DNA from: an uncultured Dehalococcoidia bacterium
Lineage (GTDB): Bacteria; Chloroflexota; Dehalococcoidia; Dehalococcoidales; Fen-1064
Assembly: GCA_903916765.1 (NCBI GenBank)
Contig: CAIWXV010000014.1
Location: 1 to 41,996, forward strand
Direction of reading: 5' to 3'
DNA length: 41,996 nucleotides
Shown: piece by piece, positions 24,895 through 33,439 of the stretch
Layout: the number at the start of each line of letters is the position of its first letter
Numbering within the stretch: position 1 is the first letter of the stretch
The notes under the pieces: generated by a model
Told to the model about the DNA's origin: nothing
Databases searched by the model: none
Seen by the model: the letters and a program-made list of their open reading frames with translations, nothing else
Program-made: the position numbers and the translations under genes

Positions 24895-25575
24895 ATGAAA
24901 GTTCTGGTTATCGAAGACGATAAAGAAATTGTGGATGCGATATCGCTGGCTTTCCAGATTCGTTGGCCCGAAGCAAAGGTAATTTCCACACGACTCGGAC
25001 AGAAAGGTGTGGAGTTTGTGGAAACTGAGCAACCGGATATTGTCATTCTCGATTTGGGGTTACCTGATATCACCGGCTTCGAAGTGTTACGTCAGATAAG
25101 GCGTTTTTCTGCTGTTCCTACGATTATTCTTACTGTCAGAACCGAAGAAGCTGATGTTGTTAAAGGATTGGAGTGGGGAGCGGATGATTATATCACTAAG
25201 CCTTTCCGTCAGCTGGAACTGCTCGCTCGTGTTCGTTCCATGATTCGTCGACACACTCCGTTGGAAGAGAGTAATCTCACTTTCGGTCACTTGCAACTCA
25301 ATACGGATACCGGACAATTGTATATGAATGATAAAGAGATTGCATTGACCGTTACAGAGAATCATATTCTCGGTTATCTGATGAAAAATGCCGGACGTGT
25401 CGTTACCCATTCCAATTTGGCTGAAGCAGTTTGGGGCGATGATTACCCCGGTGCTACGGATAGTTTGAAAGTTCATATCCGCCGTCTGCGTGAGAAGATA
25501 GAGCAGGACCCGGGGAAACCCCGTATTATTCTTACCAAGACGGGAGTCGGTTATTTTCTAGCTAAACCCGAATAG
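24895..25575 (+). CDS. OmpR/PhoB-family response regulator
   Basis: The DNA-binding partner of the adjacent kinase. The receiver domain has the acidic pair VIEDDKE, the phosphoacceptor Asp53 in ILDLGLPD, the Thr of LTVRTEE and Lys102 in YITKPF. A C-terminal winged helix (about 128-225) has VTENHILGYLMKNAGRVVTH and DSLKVHIRRLREKIE. At 226 residues it is full length, and TAGGAG precedes the ATG. OmpR-type proteins bind direct repeats, and such repeats lie just downstream before the 41-residue gene, a possible target. Confidence 0.96.
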   Translation: MKVLVIEDDKEIVDAISLAFQIRWPEAKVISTRLGQKGVEFVETEQPDIVILDLGLPDITGFEVLRQIRRFSAVPTIILTVRTEEADVVKGLEWGADDYITKPFRQLELLARVRSMIRRHTPLEESNLTFGHLQLNTDTGQLYMNDKEIALTVTENHILGYLMKNAGRVVTHSNLAEAVWGDDYPGATDSLKVHIRRLREKIEQDPGKPRIILTKTGVGYFLAKPE

Positions 25576-25602
25576 TCCTTTATTCCCGTTAGCTTTGCTT
25601 TG

Positions 25603-25625
25603 ACCTCAATCCCTTGAGGTTTTCG
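25603..25625 (+). terminator. Terminator after the response regulator
   Basis: ACCTCAA-TCCC-TTGAGGT gives a 7-bp stem, followed by TTTCG. The T run is short, so termination may be partial. Confidence 0.55.
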
Positions 25626-25663
25626 CTATTGTAACCTATTTATTACCCCTGCTTAACTCTTTC

Positions 25664-25728
25664 GTTACTTATGCCCCTAGGTCTTAATGTCATTGTTACT
25701 TGACAGTTGTAAGCTTGTAATTGTAAGC
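25664..25728 (+). promoter_or_regulatory. Direct-repeat region upstream of the 41-aa gene
   Basis: GTTACTT occurs at 25664 and again at 25695, 31 nt or about three helical turns apart. It is followed by TTGACA and a TTGTAAGC-TTGTAA-TTGTAAGC series. The arrangement resembles OmpR-type binding repeats over a promoter; the -10 is not clear. The wider gap 25576-25811 holds nothing else recognisable. Confidence 0.35.
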
Positions 25729-25811
25729 GAAAAGGTACTTCCTTAGACGACCGTAATAAGCGGTTCACTACGAAAGAATTTAACCACAGAGATGGGAAGG
25801 AGGGGGGTAGA

Positions 25812-25937
25812 ATGAACAATTTTACAAAATCGGTAAAGATACTGAACACGGCTCTTAATTTGATTTTGGGTTGCAAGTTTACTACACCTGTTGAAAAGAC
25901 ACTGGAAGATTATCCGGTTACCAAATATATTATCTAA
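25812..25937 (+). CDS. Small protein, 41 aa, unknown function
   Basis: Missing from the track because of length. The ATG is preceded by GGAAGGAGGGGGG, the strongest ribosome site in the window, which argues for real translation. The product MNNFTKSVKILNTALNLILG... has an amphipathic or hydrophobic N-terminal half, one Cys and a polar C-terminus ending in KYII. It follows the two-component system, with direct repeats upstream and a stable hairpin 20 nt after the stop. No family is recognised. It could be a peptide regulated by the neighbouring response regulator. Confidence 0.6.
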   Translation: MNNFTKSVKILNTALNLILGCKFTTPVEKTLEDYPVTKYII

Positions 25938-25956
25938 TATACTTTAACCTTTTCAT

Positions 25957-25982
25957 CCGTGGGGTTAGCAATAACCCCACGG
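25957..25982. terminator. Perfect 11-bp hairpin between convergent genes
   Basis: CCGTGGGGTTA-GCAA-TAACCCCACGG lies between the 41-aa gene and the tyrA stop. Neither side has a U-run, so it may be a bidirectional or factor-assisted terminator, or an RNA 3'-end stabiliser, for both units. Confidence 0.55.
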
Positions 25983-26017
25983 GTATTCTCCTCGGATTCG
26001 TCATCGAATAGCACTCA

Positions 26018-26887
26018 TTACAGTTTCTCAGTTATCTTGTACATATTCTCGTAAGCACTACGAAAATCAGGATCGGTCTTTTCCAATCTCTCCCTCAGTA
26101 GATTCATCCTTTTGGCAAAACCCTGCTTATCTTTTTTCCTCACCATATCAGCCCAGATTTCAGTATTAGTGTGGAAAAGTATTTCGATATTATTGATATT
26201 GGGGAAGTTTATTTGCAGTGAAGCATAAAGTTGCGGGTCTTCCGAAATAACGCTTTCTATCAGGGTATATAGCACTTTGAAGGTAGTGCCTCCGATTTTT
26301 TTCATCTCCTGGAATTTGTTGAAGCTGAGCAGAGTGTCAGCAGAGACGATGGCAATGAAATGTGTCAGCCCCAGCACTATCGTCATCATTTCGTCGTGTT
26401 CTTGCGGAGTCATAATAGAAACATTGGCATTTCTGGTGTCAAGCAGTTTTTTAATCTTATCGGCTAAAGCAGACTCATATTTATTGGTGGGAGTGAGTAT
26501 AATGTTCTGTTTTGCCACATCTTTAGCACCAGGCCCGAATACCGGATGTGTTCCCAGTACCATACCTTCTGTGATGTAACGGTGCATTATTTCGACGGGT
26601 CGTGATTTCAACGATGTGACATCTATGATAATCTGTTGTTTATTGGTGTGAGGCGCAATTTCTTTAACTACCGATTCGAAATTATCGAGAGGCACCGATA
26701 TGATGATAACATCTGATTGTTTGACGGCGTCGATATTTGTGGCAATTGGCACTCCCAGTTCTTTCCCTGCGGAGAGTAATTTCTCATGGTTACGGCCGGT
26801 AATAACTACCTGCATCCCTTCTTTCAATAGGTAGCGTGCAAACCAACGCCCCATGTTACCTGAACCACCGATTATGGCTATCTTCAT
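26018..26887 (-). CDS. tyrA: Prephenate dehydrogenase
   Basis: It oxidatively decarboxylates prephenate to 4-hydroxyphenylpyruvate for tyrosine. The Rossmann start MKIAIIGGSGNMGRWFARYLL, the SVPLDNFESVV and DVTSLKSRPVE segments and GTHPVFGPGAKDVAKQNIILTP match TyrA. At 289 residues it has no ACT or chorismate mutase domain. GAGGTGAGCGG precedes the ATG. It is the last gene of the aro operon, 22 nt after pheA, and is followed by a hairpin rather than a canonical terminator. Confidence 0.94.
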   Translation of the reverse strand: MKIAIIGGSGNMGRWFARYLLKEGMQVVITGRNHEKLLSAGKELGVPIATNIDAVKQSDVIIISVPLDNFESVVKEIAPHTNKQQIIIDVTSLKSRPVEIMHRYITEGMVLGTHPVFGPGAKDVAKQNIILTPTNKYESALADKIKKLLDTRNANVSIMTPQEHDEMMTIVLGLTHFIAIVSADTLLSFNKFQEMKKIGGTTFKVLYTLIESVISEDPQLYASLQINFPNINNIEILFHTNTEIWADMVRKKDKQGFAKRMNLLRERLEKTDPDFRSAYENMYKITEKL

Positions 26888-26909
26888 CCGCTCACCTCGT
26901 AAATTTCAA

Positions 26910-27977
26910 TTACATTGCTTTAGGATAAGAGCCGAGAACTTTCAGGAATAAGGTATGCTTTTCCAGTCTATCCAGCGTATCTTTTACAATCTTGTCCTGA
27001 TGATGTCCTTCGAAATCAAGGTAAAAGTTGTATTCCCATGCTTTTTGGCGGGTAGGGCGTGACTCGATTTTGGTCAGATTTATTTTACTATCGGAAAATT
27101 CTTTGAGTGCTCCATAAAGTGCCCCCGGTTTATGTTTTACGGAAAAAACGATGGAGGTCTTATCTTTACCCGTCGGCGGTGAATCATTCTTTGCAAGGAT
27201 GAAGAAGCGCGTAAAATTATTCGGGTTATCTTCGATTTCACGGGCGAGAATCTTCATCCCGTAAATTTCTGCTGCACGGGCAGAGGCAACAGCCGCACCG
27301 TCGAGGATACCTTTCTCTTTAATAAGTTTGACACTACCGGCAGTGTCGTAGGTTGGAATCAGCTCGCAATTTAGGTGTCTTAGAAATGTCTGACATTGCC
27401 CCAGCGCTTGAGGATGAGAATATATCTTTTTGATGGTATCGAGATTTGCCTCGTGATTAGCAATCAGGCAGTGGACGATTCTCAGTTCCAATTCTCCGCA
27501 GACCTTGAGACTTGATTTCAATAGCAAATCATAGACACGACTGATACTTCCTTCCAGTGAATTTTCAATCGGTACGATGCCGTAGGATACCTCGTCTTGT
27601 TCAACGATTTTGAAGACGTCATCGAAGTTTTCACAGGGTTTGGCATGGGCAGCATTGCCGAAATGTTGAAAAGCCGCCTCTTCACTGTATGCTCCAATCT
27701 CACCCTGGAATGCTACCACTGTTCCCTGTACACTTTTGGAAGATTTAATAATTTGCTGGTAAATACTTTCGATTTCCTTCTCTTCCAGATTTAAGGTGCG
27801 GGCGATCTCTCTGATGTGAGCAAGCACCTTTGCCTCGCGGCTGGGGTCATCAATCGGTTTTCCCTGTTTCTGTTTTTCCTTGCCGATTTCTTGTGACTGT
27901 CTTATCCTTTCGGCAATAAGCCTCACAATTTGCTCATCGGTTCCATCGATTTTATTTCTCAGTTCTTCCAGACTCAT
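26910..27977 (-). CDS. pheA: Bifunctional chorismate mutase/prephenate dehydratase
   Basis: It converts chorismate to prephenate and on to phenylpyruvate for phenylalanine. An AroQ-type mutase occupies about residues 1-85 ([19 protein letters not shown]), the dehydratase about 90-270 ([37 protein letters not shown]) and a C-terminal ACT domain follows ([20 protein letters not shown]) for phenylalanine feedback. The track start at 28076 adds 33 residues of shadow frame; ATG 27977 with CGGAGG is the real start, giving 355 residues. It overlaps the end of aroC by 4 nt (ATGA). Confidence 0.96.
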   Translation of the reverse strand: MSLEELRNKIDGTDEQIVRLIAERIRQSQEIGKEKQKQGKPIDDPSREAKVLAHIREIARTLNLEEKEIESIYQQIIKSSKSVQGTVVAFQGEIGAYSEEAAFQHFGNAAHAKPCENFDDVFKIVEQDEVSYGIVPIENSLEGSISRVYDLLLKSSLKVCGELELRIVHCLIANHEANLDTIKKIYSHPQALGQCQTFLRHLNCELIPTYDTAGSVKLIKEKGILDGAAVASARAAEIYGMKILAREIEDNPNNFTRFFILAKNDSPPTGKDKTSIVFSVKHKPGALYGALKEFSDSKINLTKIESRPTRQKAWEYNFYLDFEGHHQDKIVKDTLDRLEKHTLFLKVLGSYPKAM

Positions 27978-29066
27978 TTGATTACCTCCGGGATAAGTCT
28001 TGCTCTCAAAGCAAAGTCGCATAGAGTGATTGCCATCATTGCCGAAACGACAGGTATCGCTCTGGGAACGATACAAACATCATGCCTGCCCTTAATTTCC
28101 AGTTCAGCATTTTTCATGGTATCGATATTAACGGTCGATTGTTTTTGACTGATGGATGGCGTTGGCTTTACAGCGACTCTGACGACGATAGGCATACCGT
28201 TACTGATACCGCCCAGAATACCGCCGGCATTATTGGTGGTGGTTAAAATCTTGCTGCGTTTGATAGTAAAGGGGGTCGTTGTTTTCCGAGCCTTTTTTAT
28301 TGGCTGCGGCAAAGCCGGTGCCGAATTCAACTCCTTTGACTGCCGGGATAGCAAATAGCGCCTTTGCCAATTCTCCTTCCATTGTATCGCAGACAGGTTC
28401 GCCCAATCCGGCCGGAATATTCAGGGCGATGCCCTCGATAATACCACCGAGGCTATCCCCTTCTTTTCGTGCCTGCTCGATAGCTTTCAACATTTTTTCT
28501 GTGGCTTTGGGGTCGGCACATCTGAGAGGATTTTGCTCGATAGCGTTTTTGATTTCGTCCATGTTTTTTGTATGTGCTTTGATACCGCCGATTTCTAAAG
28601 TATGGGCAATAATCTCGACTCCGAGCATATCGAGTATTTTTTGGGCGATTGCACCTGCCATTACGTAGCCAGTTGTGATTCTACCCGAAAATCTGCCGCC
28701 ACCTCGAAAATCGTTAAATCCGCCGTACTTCATAAATGCCGTGTAGTCGGCATGTCCCGGGCGGAGTAGGACTCTGGCTTTCTCATAAGCATCGGAGTCG
28801 CTATCCTGATTCCAGACGAGAAGGCAGATAGGGGCGCCGGTGGTATGCTTGTCGTAGATACCTGACAAAATGTCCACCTTATCCTCTTCGGCTCTTTTGG
28901 TGGATGCTGCTCCTGTCCCCGGTTTTCTTTTATTTAATTCGGTTTGAATATCTTTCTCACTAATCGGCAAACCTGCCGGACAGCCGTCAATGACAACGCC
29001 GACACATTTGCCGTGACTTTCTCCGAAACTGGTGGCGGTGAATATTTTACCCAAACTATTACTCAT
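27974..29066 (-). pseudogene. aroC: Chorismate synthase split by a single-base frameshift
   Basis: AroC removes phosphate from EPSP to give chorismate, using reduced FMN. The first frame (to 28230) runs from [18 protein letters not shown] through [12 protein letters not shown] and [10 protein letters not shown] to KKGSENNDP. The second frame carries [21 protein letters not shown] and [10 protein letters not shown] and ends at 27974. Removing one C from the CCCCC run (plus-strand GGGGG at 28271-28275) restores a normal protein of about 363 residues. The operon is otherwise intact and chorismate synthase has no visible substitute, so a sequencing or assembly error is the likeliest cause; true mutation or recoding remains possible. 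Confidence 0.9.
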
Positions 29067-30321
29067 TTAACTTCACTCTCCCTCCCAGTTTTTTGAATAC
29101 TTCCCAGAACTCCGGATAGGTTTTAGTGACACATTCCGCTTGCTCGATAACCGTTTCTCCGGCTACTGAACCCAGTAGGCTGAATGCCATCGCAATACGG
29201 TGGTCGTTATGGCTGGTAATCTGTGTCCCTTTCGGCTTTTTACCGGTAATTGCCAGTAAATTTGATTCCTCAGTAACGGGGATCCCCATTTTTTCTAATC
29301 CGGCTCTGAGGGAAGTGACCCTATCCGATTCTTTAATTCTTGCCCGTTCGATGCCAGTAAATTCACTTGTACCCTCGGCTACCGCTGCTAGCACTGCCAC
29401 TGTCGGTAGCAGGTCGATGCAGTCATTCAAGTCTGCTTTAATTGCCTTCAGTTTCGACTGCCTGACGATGATGGAATTACTGCCTACGGTAACAACTGCC
29501 CCCATTTCTTGCAGGAAACGGATTATCATCCGGTCGCCTTGAAGACTTTCGGTATCGAGATTATTGACTTCAACCTCGCCTGACAGTGCCCCCAATGCCA
29601 GCAGGTAGGAAGCTGAGGACCAATCGCCTTCCACTCTGAATTTTGTCGGCTTATATCTCTGGGGCAATATCTCGAATTCATCGAGATTATCGTTGAAAGC
29701 CACTGTGATGCCGAACCATTGCATTGTATCCAGAGTCATTATGACGTAAGGTCGTGACTCCAGCGGAGAAGTCAATTTGATAACCATACCGTTTTCGGCA
29801 AATGGAGCGACTTGCAGTAATGCCGAAACAAATTGGGAACTGATATTACCTGGCAAACTTGTAGTGCCGCCGTTCAGTTTACCACCGTTTACGGTTACGG
29901 GTGGCAATTCGTTATTACTCGAACAGTCGATACCCAGTTGTCGCAGAGCATCCAGTAATGTTTTTACGGGTCTTCGTGACAGGGACGGTCCGGCAGTAAG
30001 ATGACTGGTTCCTGGAATGATGGAGCAGATGGCAGTCATAAAACGCAAAGTGGCGGCAGAGTCGCCACAAAATAGGTCTTCCTTGGTTGCGTGGAAGTTT
30101 CCGCCATCGACTAACCAGTTATTTTTCTGCTGTCGGATGCTAATGCCTATCTTTTTCAGTACGTTAGTAGCGGCAATAGTATCATCGGAAGCTAGCGGGA
30201 AGGCAATTGTGCTCTTACCGCTTGCAAGTGCCCCGCATATCAAACCGCGGATGGTGTAACTCTTGGACGATGGTGCGGTTACTTTACCGGCGATTTCACT
30301 TTTGGAAATCGAAGCCTTCAT
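29059..30321 (-). CDS. aroA: 3-phosphoshikimate 1-carboxyvinyltransferase (EPSP synthase)
   Basis: It adds the enolpyruvyl group of PEP to shikimate 3-phosphate. The first lobe has [20 protein letters not shown] and [11 protein letters not shown]; the second has [27 protein letters not shown] and the C-terminal [15 protein letters not shown]. At 420 residues it is full length. The start overlaps the end of aroK by 26 nt, and its stop overlaps the aroC start by 8 nt, consistent with tight translational coupling. Confidence 0.96.
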   Translation of the reverse strand: MKASISKSEIAGKVTAPSSKSYTIRGLICGALASGKSTIAFPLASDDTIAATNVLKKIGISIRQQKNNWLVDGGNFHATKEDLFCGDSAATLRFMTAICSIIPGTSHLTAGPSLSRRPVKTLLDALRQLGIDCSSNNELPPVTVNGGKLNGGTTSLPGNISSQFVSALLQVAPFAENGMVIKLTSPLESRPYVIMTLDTMQWFGITVAFNDNLDEFEILPQRYKPTKFRVEGDWSSASYLLALGALSGEVEVNNLDTESLQGDRMIIRFLQEMGAVVTVGSNSIIVRQSKLKAIKADLNDCIDLLPTVAVLAAVAEGTSEFTGIERARIKESDRVTSLRAGLEKMGIPVTEESNLLAITGKKPKGTQITSHNDHRIAMAFSLLGSVAGETVIEQAECVTKTYPEFWEVFKKLGGRVKLNE

Positions 30322-30832
30322 ATGATTTCAACCTGTCGATTATTTCATTGGCAACTGCGTTAATATCCAATTTCGAGGTATCAATAGTAATATCTGCGCT
30401 TCTTCCATAAAAAGGTTTTCTGAATTTCATCAATTCTTTTATGTGCTTCGACGGGTCATCGACATCGAGGAGAGGACGACTACCTTGCTTATGGGAAATC
30501 CGTTTCAAAATTGTTGCCGGTGAGGCAGTGAGATTGACAATGACACTGTTCTCTCTCAAACGGTCGATGTTGATGGTGTTTAAGACGACTCCGCCGCCGC
30601 AGACAATGACTTTCCTCTTCTCTCTTGCGGCATTTTTAACTGCCTCGATTTCAAGTTCGCGGAAGGCAATCTCTCCGTTATCGCGGAAAATGTCTGCAAT
30701 AGGCTTTCCTGCTTTCCGTTCGATAATCGAGTCTATCTCGACCACCCGGCGGTTCAGTTTTTTTGCCAGCATCTGCCCGACGGTTGTTTTGCCCGTGCCC
30801 ATAAAGCCAATCAGAGCGACATTACTTTTCAT
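30296..30832 (-). CDS. aroK: Shikimate kinase
   Basis: It phosphorylates shikimate at the 3-hydroxyl. The Walker A motif is GFMGTGKTTVGQ near the N-terminus; FRDNGEIAFRELE, VCGGGVVLN and RPLLD complete the shikimate and lid signatures. At 178 residues it has the normal length. It overlaps aroE by 11 nt and aroA by 26 nt. Confidence 0.96.
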   Translation of the reverse strand: MKSNVALIGFMGTGKTTVGQMLAKKLNRRVVEIDSIIERKAGKPIADIFRDNGEIAFRELEIEAVKNAAREKRKVIVCGGGVVLNTINIDRLRENSVIVNLTASPATILKRISHKQGSRPLLDVDDPSKHIKELMKFRKPFYGRSADITIDTSKLDINAVANEIIDRLKSYEGFDFQK

Positions 30833-31700
30833 TTTTCTGTAATAACCTCATTGCCGATTGACGCATCAGGTCGACGGGAGGTTTTTGTCCGGTCCATTTT
30901 TCAAAAGAAAGCGCACCTTGACAGACCAGCATTTCCAGACCGTCGATGGTTCTGGCACCTGCCGTTTTTGCTTCTTGCAGGAGTCTGGTCGGGAAGGGGT
31001 TGTAAATAATATCGAAGACAACCATATTCGAACAAAGAAACTCTGCATCTACCGGTGTCTCGTGGCTGTTCGGGCTCATTCCGACGCTGGTGGCATTAAC
31101 CAGAATATCGGTATTTGCTAGTACCTGCTCTAAGTTCTTTTTGTTCAATTCATCGGCTCGGACATTGATGGTGTAGTTTTGTTTGATGCGATTTGCAATA
31201 TCTTGTGCCCATTCCAATTCCAGTTTGCGATTAAGTATGACCAGACTGACGCCTTGTTCTGCCAGAATAAAGCAGATGGCTTTTGCAGCTCCGCCTGCTC
31301 CTAGTACCAATATCTTCTTTCCAATGGGGTTAATGTCTTTCTCCAGTAAAGCTTGTATAAATCCATATGCATCCGTATTGTAACCAGTCAGGATGCCTTC
31401 GTCATTGACGATAGTATTTGCAGCGCCGATTTTCTCTGCCAGAGGGTCAATCTTGTCCAGCAATTGCATTACAGCTACCTTATGAGGGATAGTCACGTTA
31501 AGCCCTCTGATATTCAGTGCTCGGGCTCCTGCGATAGCTTGTTTTAGTTCTTCGTTCTTTACCTTGAAGGGCAAGTAAACATAGTCCAACCCCAGCGTTT
31601 TGAAGGCTGTGTTGTGCATTACGGGCGACATCGTGTGTTCGATAGGGTCGCCGATAATGCCGCAGATTTTTGTCTTGCCGGATATTACCTTATCTTTCAT
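30822..31700 (-). CDS. aroE: Shikimate dehydrogenase
   Basis: It reduces 3-dehydroshikimate to shikimate with NADPH. The substrate-binding start GIIGDPIEHTMSPVMHNTAF, the catalytic Lys in LNVTIPHKVAVM, the nucleotide loop VLGAGGAAKAI and a C-terminal GLEMLVCQGALSFEKWTG are present in 292 residues. NRK at the end of strand 2 resembles the NADP-selecting motif. It overlaps aroD by 4 nt (ATGA). Confidence 0.96.
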   Translation of the reverse strand: MKDKVISGKTKICGIIGDPIEHTMSPVMHNTAFKTLGLDYVYLPFKVKNEELKQAIAGARALNIRGLNVTIPHKVAVMQLLDKIDPLAEKIGAANTIVNDEGILTGYNTDAYGFIQALLEKDINPIGKKILVLGAGGAAKAICFILAEQGVSLVILNRKLELEWAQDIANRIKQNYTINVRADELNKKNLEQVLANTDILVNATSVGMSPNSHETPVDAEFLCSNMVVFDIIYNPFPTRLLQEAKTAGARTIDGLEMLVCQGALSFEKWTGQKPPVDLMRQSAMRLLQKNEK

Positions 31701-32353
31701 ACCGTCAGCATCTCATAAAATTTGAGCATTTCGGTTACCGGTAACTGTCCCGGTGCGGATTCCTTACCTTTCTGCACGGCGCCGTAGGTAAAATCAGCTC
31801 CAAACATCGGAGCCATGACACGGCTCATTAATCCCTGTTGCCCCATCGCAAAGGCAATCATTCTTGTCTTAGGAAACTCGGTAATAAGTTTCAGGATGGT
31901 GAGATTATCTTCGAATTCTTTGGCGGTAGTCACTATCTTACAGATGTCTGCCCCGGCTTTTAATTCGCTTTGAACAATTTGCCTCAGAGTATCCAGAGGA
32001 GGAGTTTTTTGAAAATCGTGGAAGGATAACAGGCATAATGCCCTTTTCCTAACAAACTGGATAATATTGCCGACATTCTTAGCACTGTATTCGATATCGA
32101 CAATTTGTGCTCCTAGTTCTATTGCCTGAAGTAACCTCTCGATTCTTCTTGCTTCATTACCATCCCATTTCCCGCCTTCTTCGACCATGCGATTGCAGGC
32201 AATCCATGGTTTTTTCAGTTGACGGGCAATTTCGGTCCAACCGTCACCGATGAGGTCGATTCTGACTTCGAACAAATCAACCAGGGGCTCGACTTCTTTC
32301 ACGGCTTTAATGTCGGTATTGATGATACTGGCGCAAAGTTTTAATTTCTTCAT
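31697..32353 (-). CDS. aroD: 3-dehydroquinate dehydratase, type I
   Basis: It dehydrates 3-dehydroquinate by a Schiff-base mechanism. Type I features are DLFEVRIDLIG near the start, the catalytic His in LLSFHDFQKTP, the Schiff-base Lys in ADICKIVTTA, and FAMGQQGLMSRVMAPMFGADFTYG. At 218 residues it is of typical archaeal/Chloroflexi length and clearly not the small type II enzyme. It overlaps aroB by 4 nt (ATGA). Confidence 0.95.
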   Translation of the reverse strand: MKKLKLCASIINTDIKAVKEVEPLVDLFEVRIDLIGDGWTEIARQLKKPWIACNRMVEEGGKWDGNEARRIERLLQAIELGAQIVDIEYSAKNVGNIIQFVRKRALCLLSFHDFQKTPPLDTLRQIVQSELKAGADICKIVTTAKEFEDNLTILKLITEFPKTRMIAFAMGQQGLMSRVMAPMFGADFTYGAVQKGKESAPGQLPVTEMLKFYEMLTV

Positions 32354-33432
32354 TTCAATTCCACCAGAATCCTTTCTATCAGAGCAGGGCTTACATCATC
32401 GGTGATAAATACTTCACCGATTGACTTCGGCAGGATAAATCTTATCTTTCCTCTCTGGACTTTTTTATCGAATTGCATCGCCTGCATTATTTGTTCTATT
32501 TCTAATCGAGGTAACACAGTCATCAATCCGGCTTTTTTGAGTAGCTTCGCCAGTCTTATAACAGCTTTAGAATCGACAAGACTGAGTTCAGCAGCAATCT
32601 TTACTCCTGCCATCATTCCGATGCCGACTGCTTGACCGTGGGCAATCTCGAAATTGGAAACCGATTCGACTGCATGTCCGACAGTATGTCCGAAATTGAG
32701 GATATTCCTCAAACCCATATCCTTTTCATCGTTTTCTACAACTCCCGTCTTGATTCGGGCGGACTTGGTAACAATTGTTTCCAGCACATTATCATCTAAC
32801 GACTTAACCGGGTCAAGGTTTTTTTCGAGGTAAGTGAAAAATTTCTCGTCCCTGATAACTGCATATTTGATAACTTCACTGAGTCCGTTAACAATCCCGG
32901 CAGACGGCAAAGTTTTCAGAGTGGCAATGTCTGAAATTACGGTTCTCGGTTGGTGGAAAGCTCCGATGTTATTCTTTAACTTACCGTGGTTCACAGCAAC
33001 TTTTCCGCCGATACTGCTATCCACCTGTGCCAGTAGGGTGGTGGGTATTTGCACCAGTGGAATTCCTCTCATATAAGTGGCGGCAACAAATCCCGCCAGG
33101 TCACCGATAACACCACCGCCTAGTGCCAGAATGGGCGTTGTCCTTTCTGCTCCGAATTCCGTTAGCTGGTGATACAATTTACCTGCCGATTCCAGGGATT
33201 TGTACTCTTCGCCGTCGGGAACTGAGAGTATCGTTACCCAGAAACCCTCATTGATGAGGCTCTGTTTCAGGCTGGTACCATACAGTTTTTTGACAATAGG
33301 ATTAGTTATGATAATTGCCTTATCATTAAATCCCATTTCTTTTAATATCTGCCCAGTTTGGCTAAGAGTGCCGGAACCGATGCGGATATCGTAACTGTTT
33401 TGTCCCAGATTGACCCTGATTGTTTTCACCAA
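32350..33432 (-). CDS. aroB: 3-dehydroquinate synthase
   Basis: It cyclises DAHP to 3-dehydroquinate using NAD and a divalent metal. Visible are LALGGGVIGDLAGFVAATYMRG, QIPTTLLAQVDSSIGGK, the metal-binding GLSEVIKYAVI and LNFGHTVGHAVE, and HGQAVGIGMMAG. The 360-residue length is normal. The start is TTG at 33432 or GTG at 33429; GGAGG in the last codons of aroF lies 11-14 nt upstream. It follows aroF after 7 nt. Confidence 0.96.
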   Translation of the reverse strand: MVKTIRVNLGQNSYDIRIGSGTLSQTGQILKEMGFNDKAIIITNPIVKKLYGTSLKQSLINEGFWVTILSVPDGEEYKSLESAGKLYHQLTEFGAERTTPILALGGGVIGDLAGFVAATYMRGIPLVQIPTTLLAQVDSSIGGKVAVNHGKLKNNIGAFHQPRTVISDIATLKTLPSAGIVNGLSEVIKYAVIRDEKFFTYLEKNLDPVKSLDDNVLETIVTKSARIKTGVVENDEKDMGLRNILNFGHTVGHAVESVSNFEIAHGQAVGIGMMAGVKIAAELSLVDSKAVIRLAKLLKKAGLMTVLPRLEIEQIMQAMQFDKKVQRGKIRFILPKSIGEVFITDDVSPALIERILVELK

Positions 33433-33439
33433 GTATTAA

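Noticed and set aside
27978-28076. 33-residue extension of pheA
   Set aside because: It is a shadow of aroC; ATG 27977 has CGGAGG upstream and begins the chorismate mutase domain.
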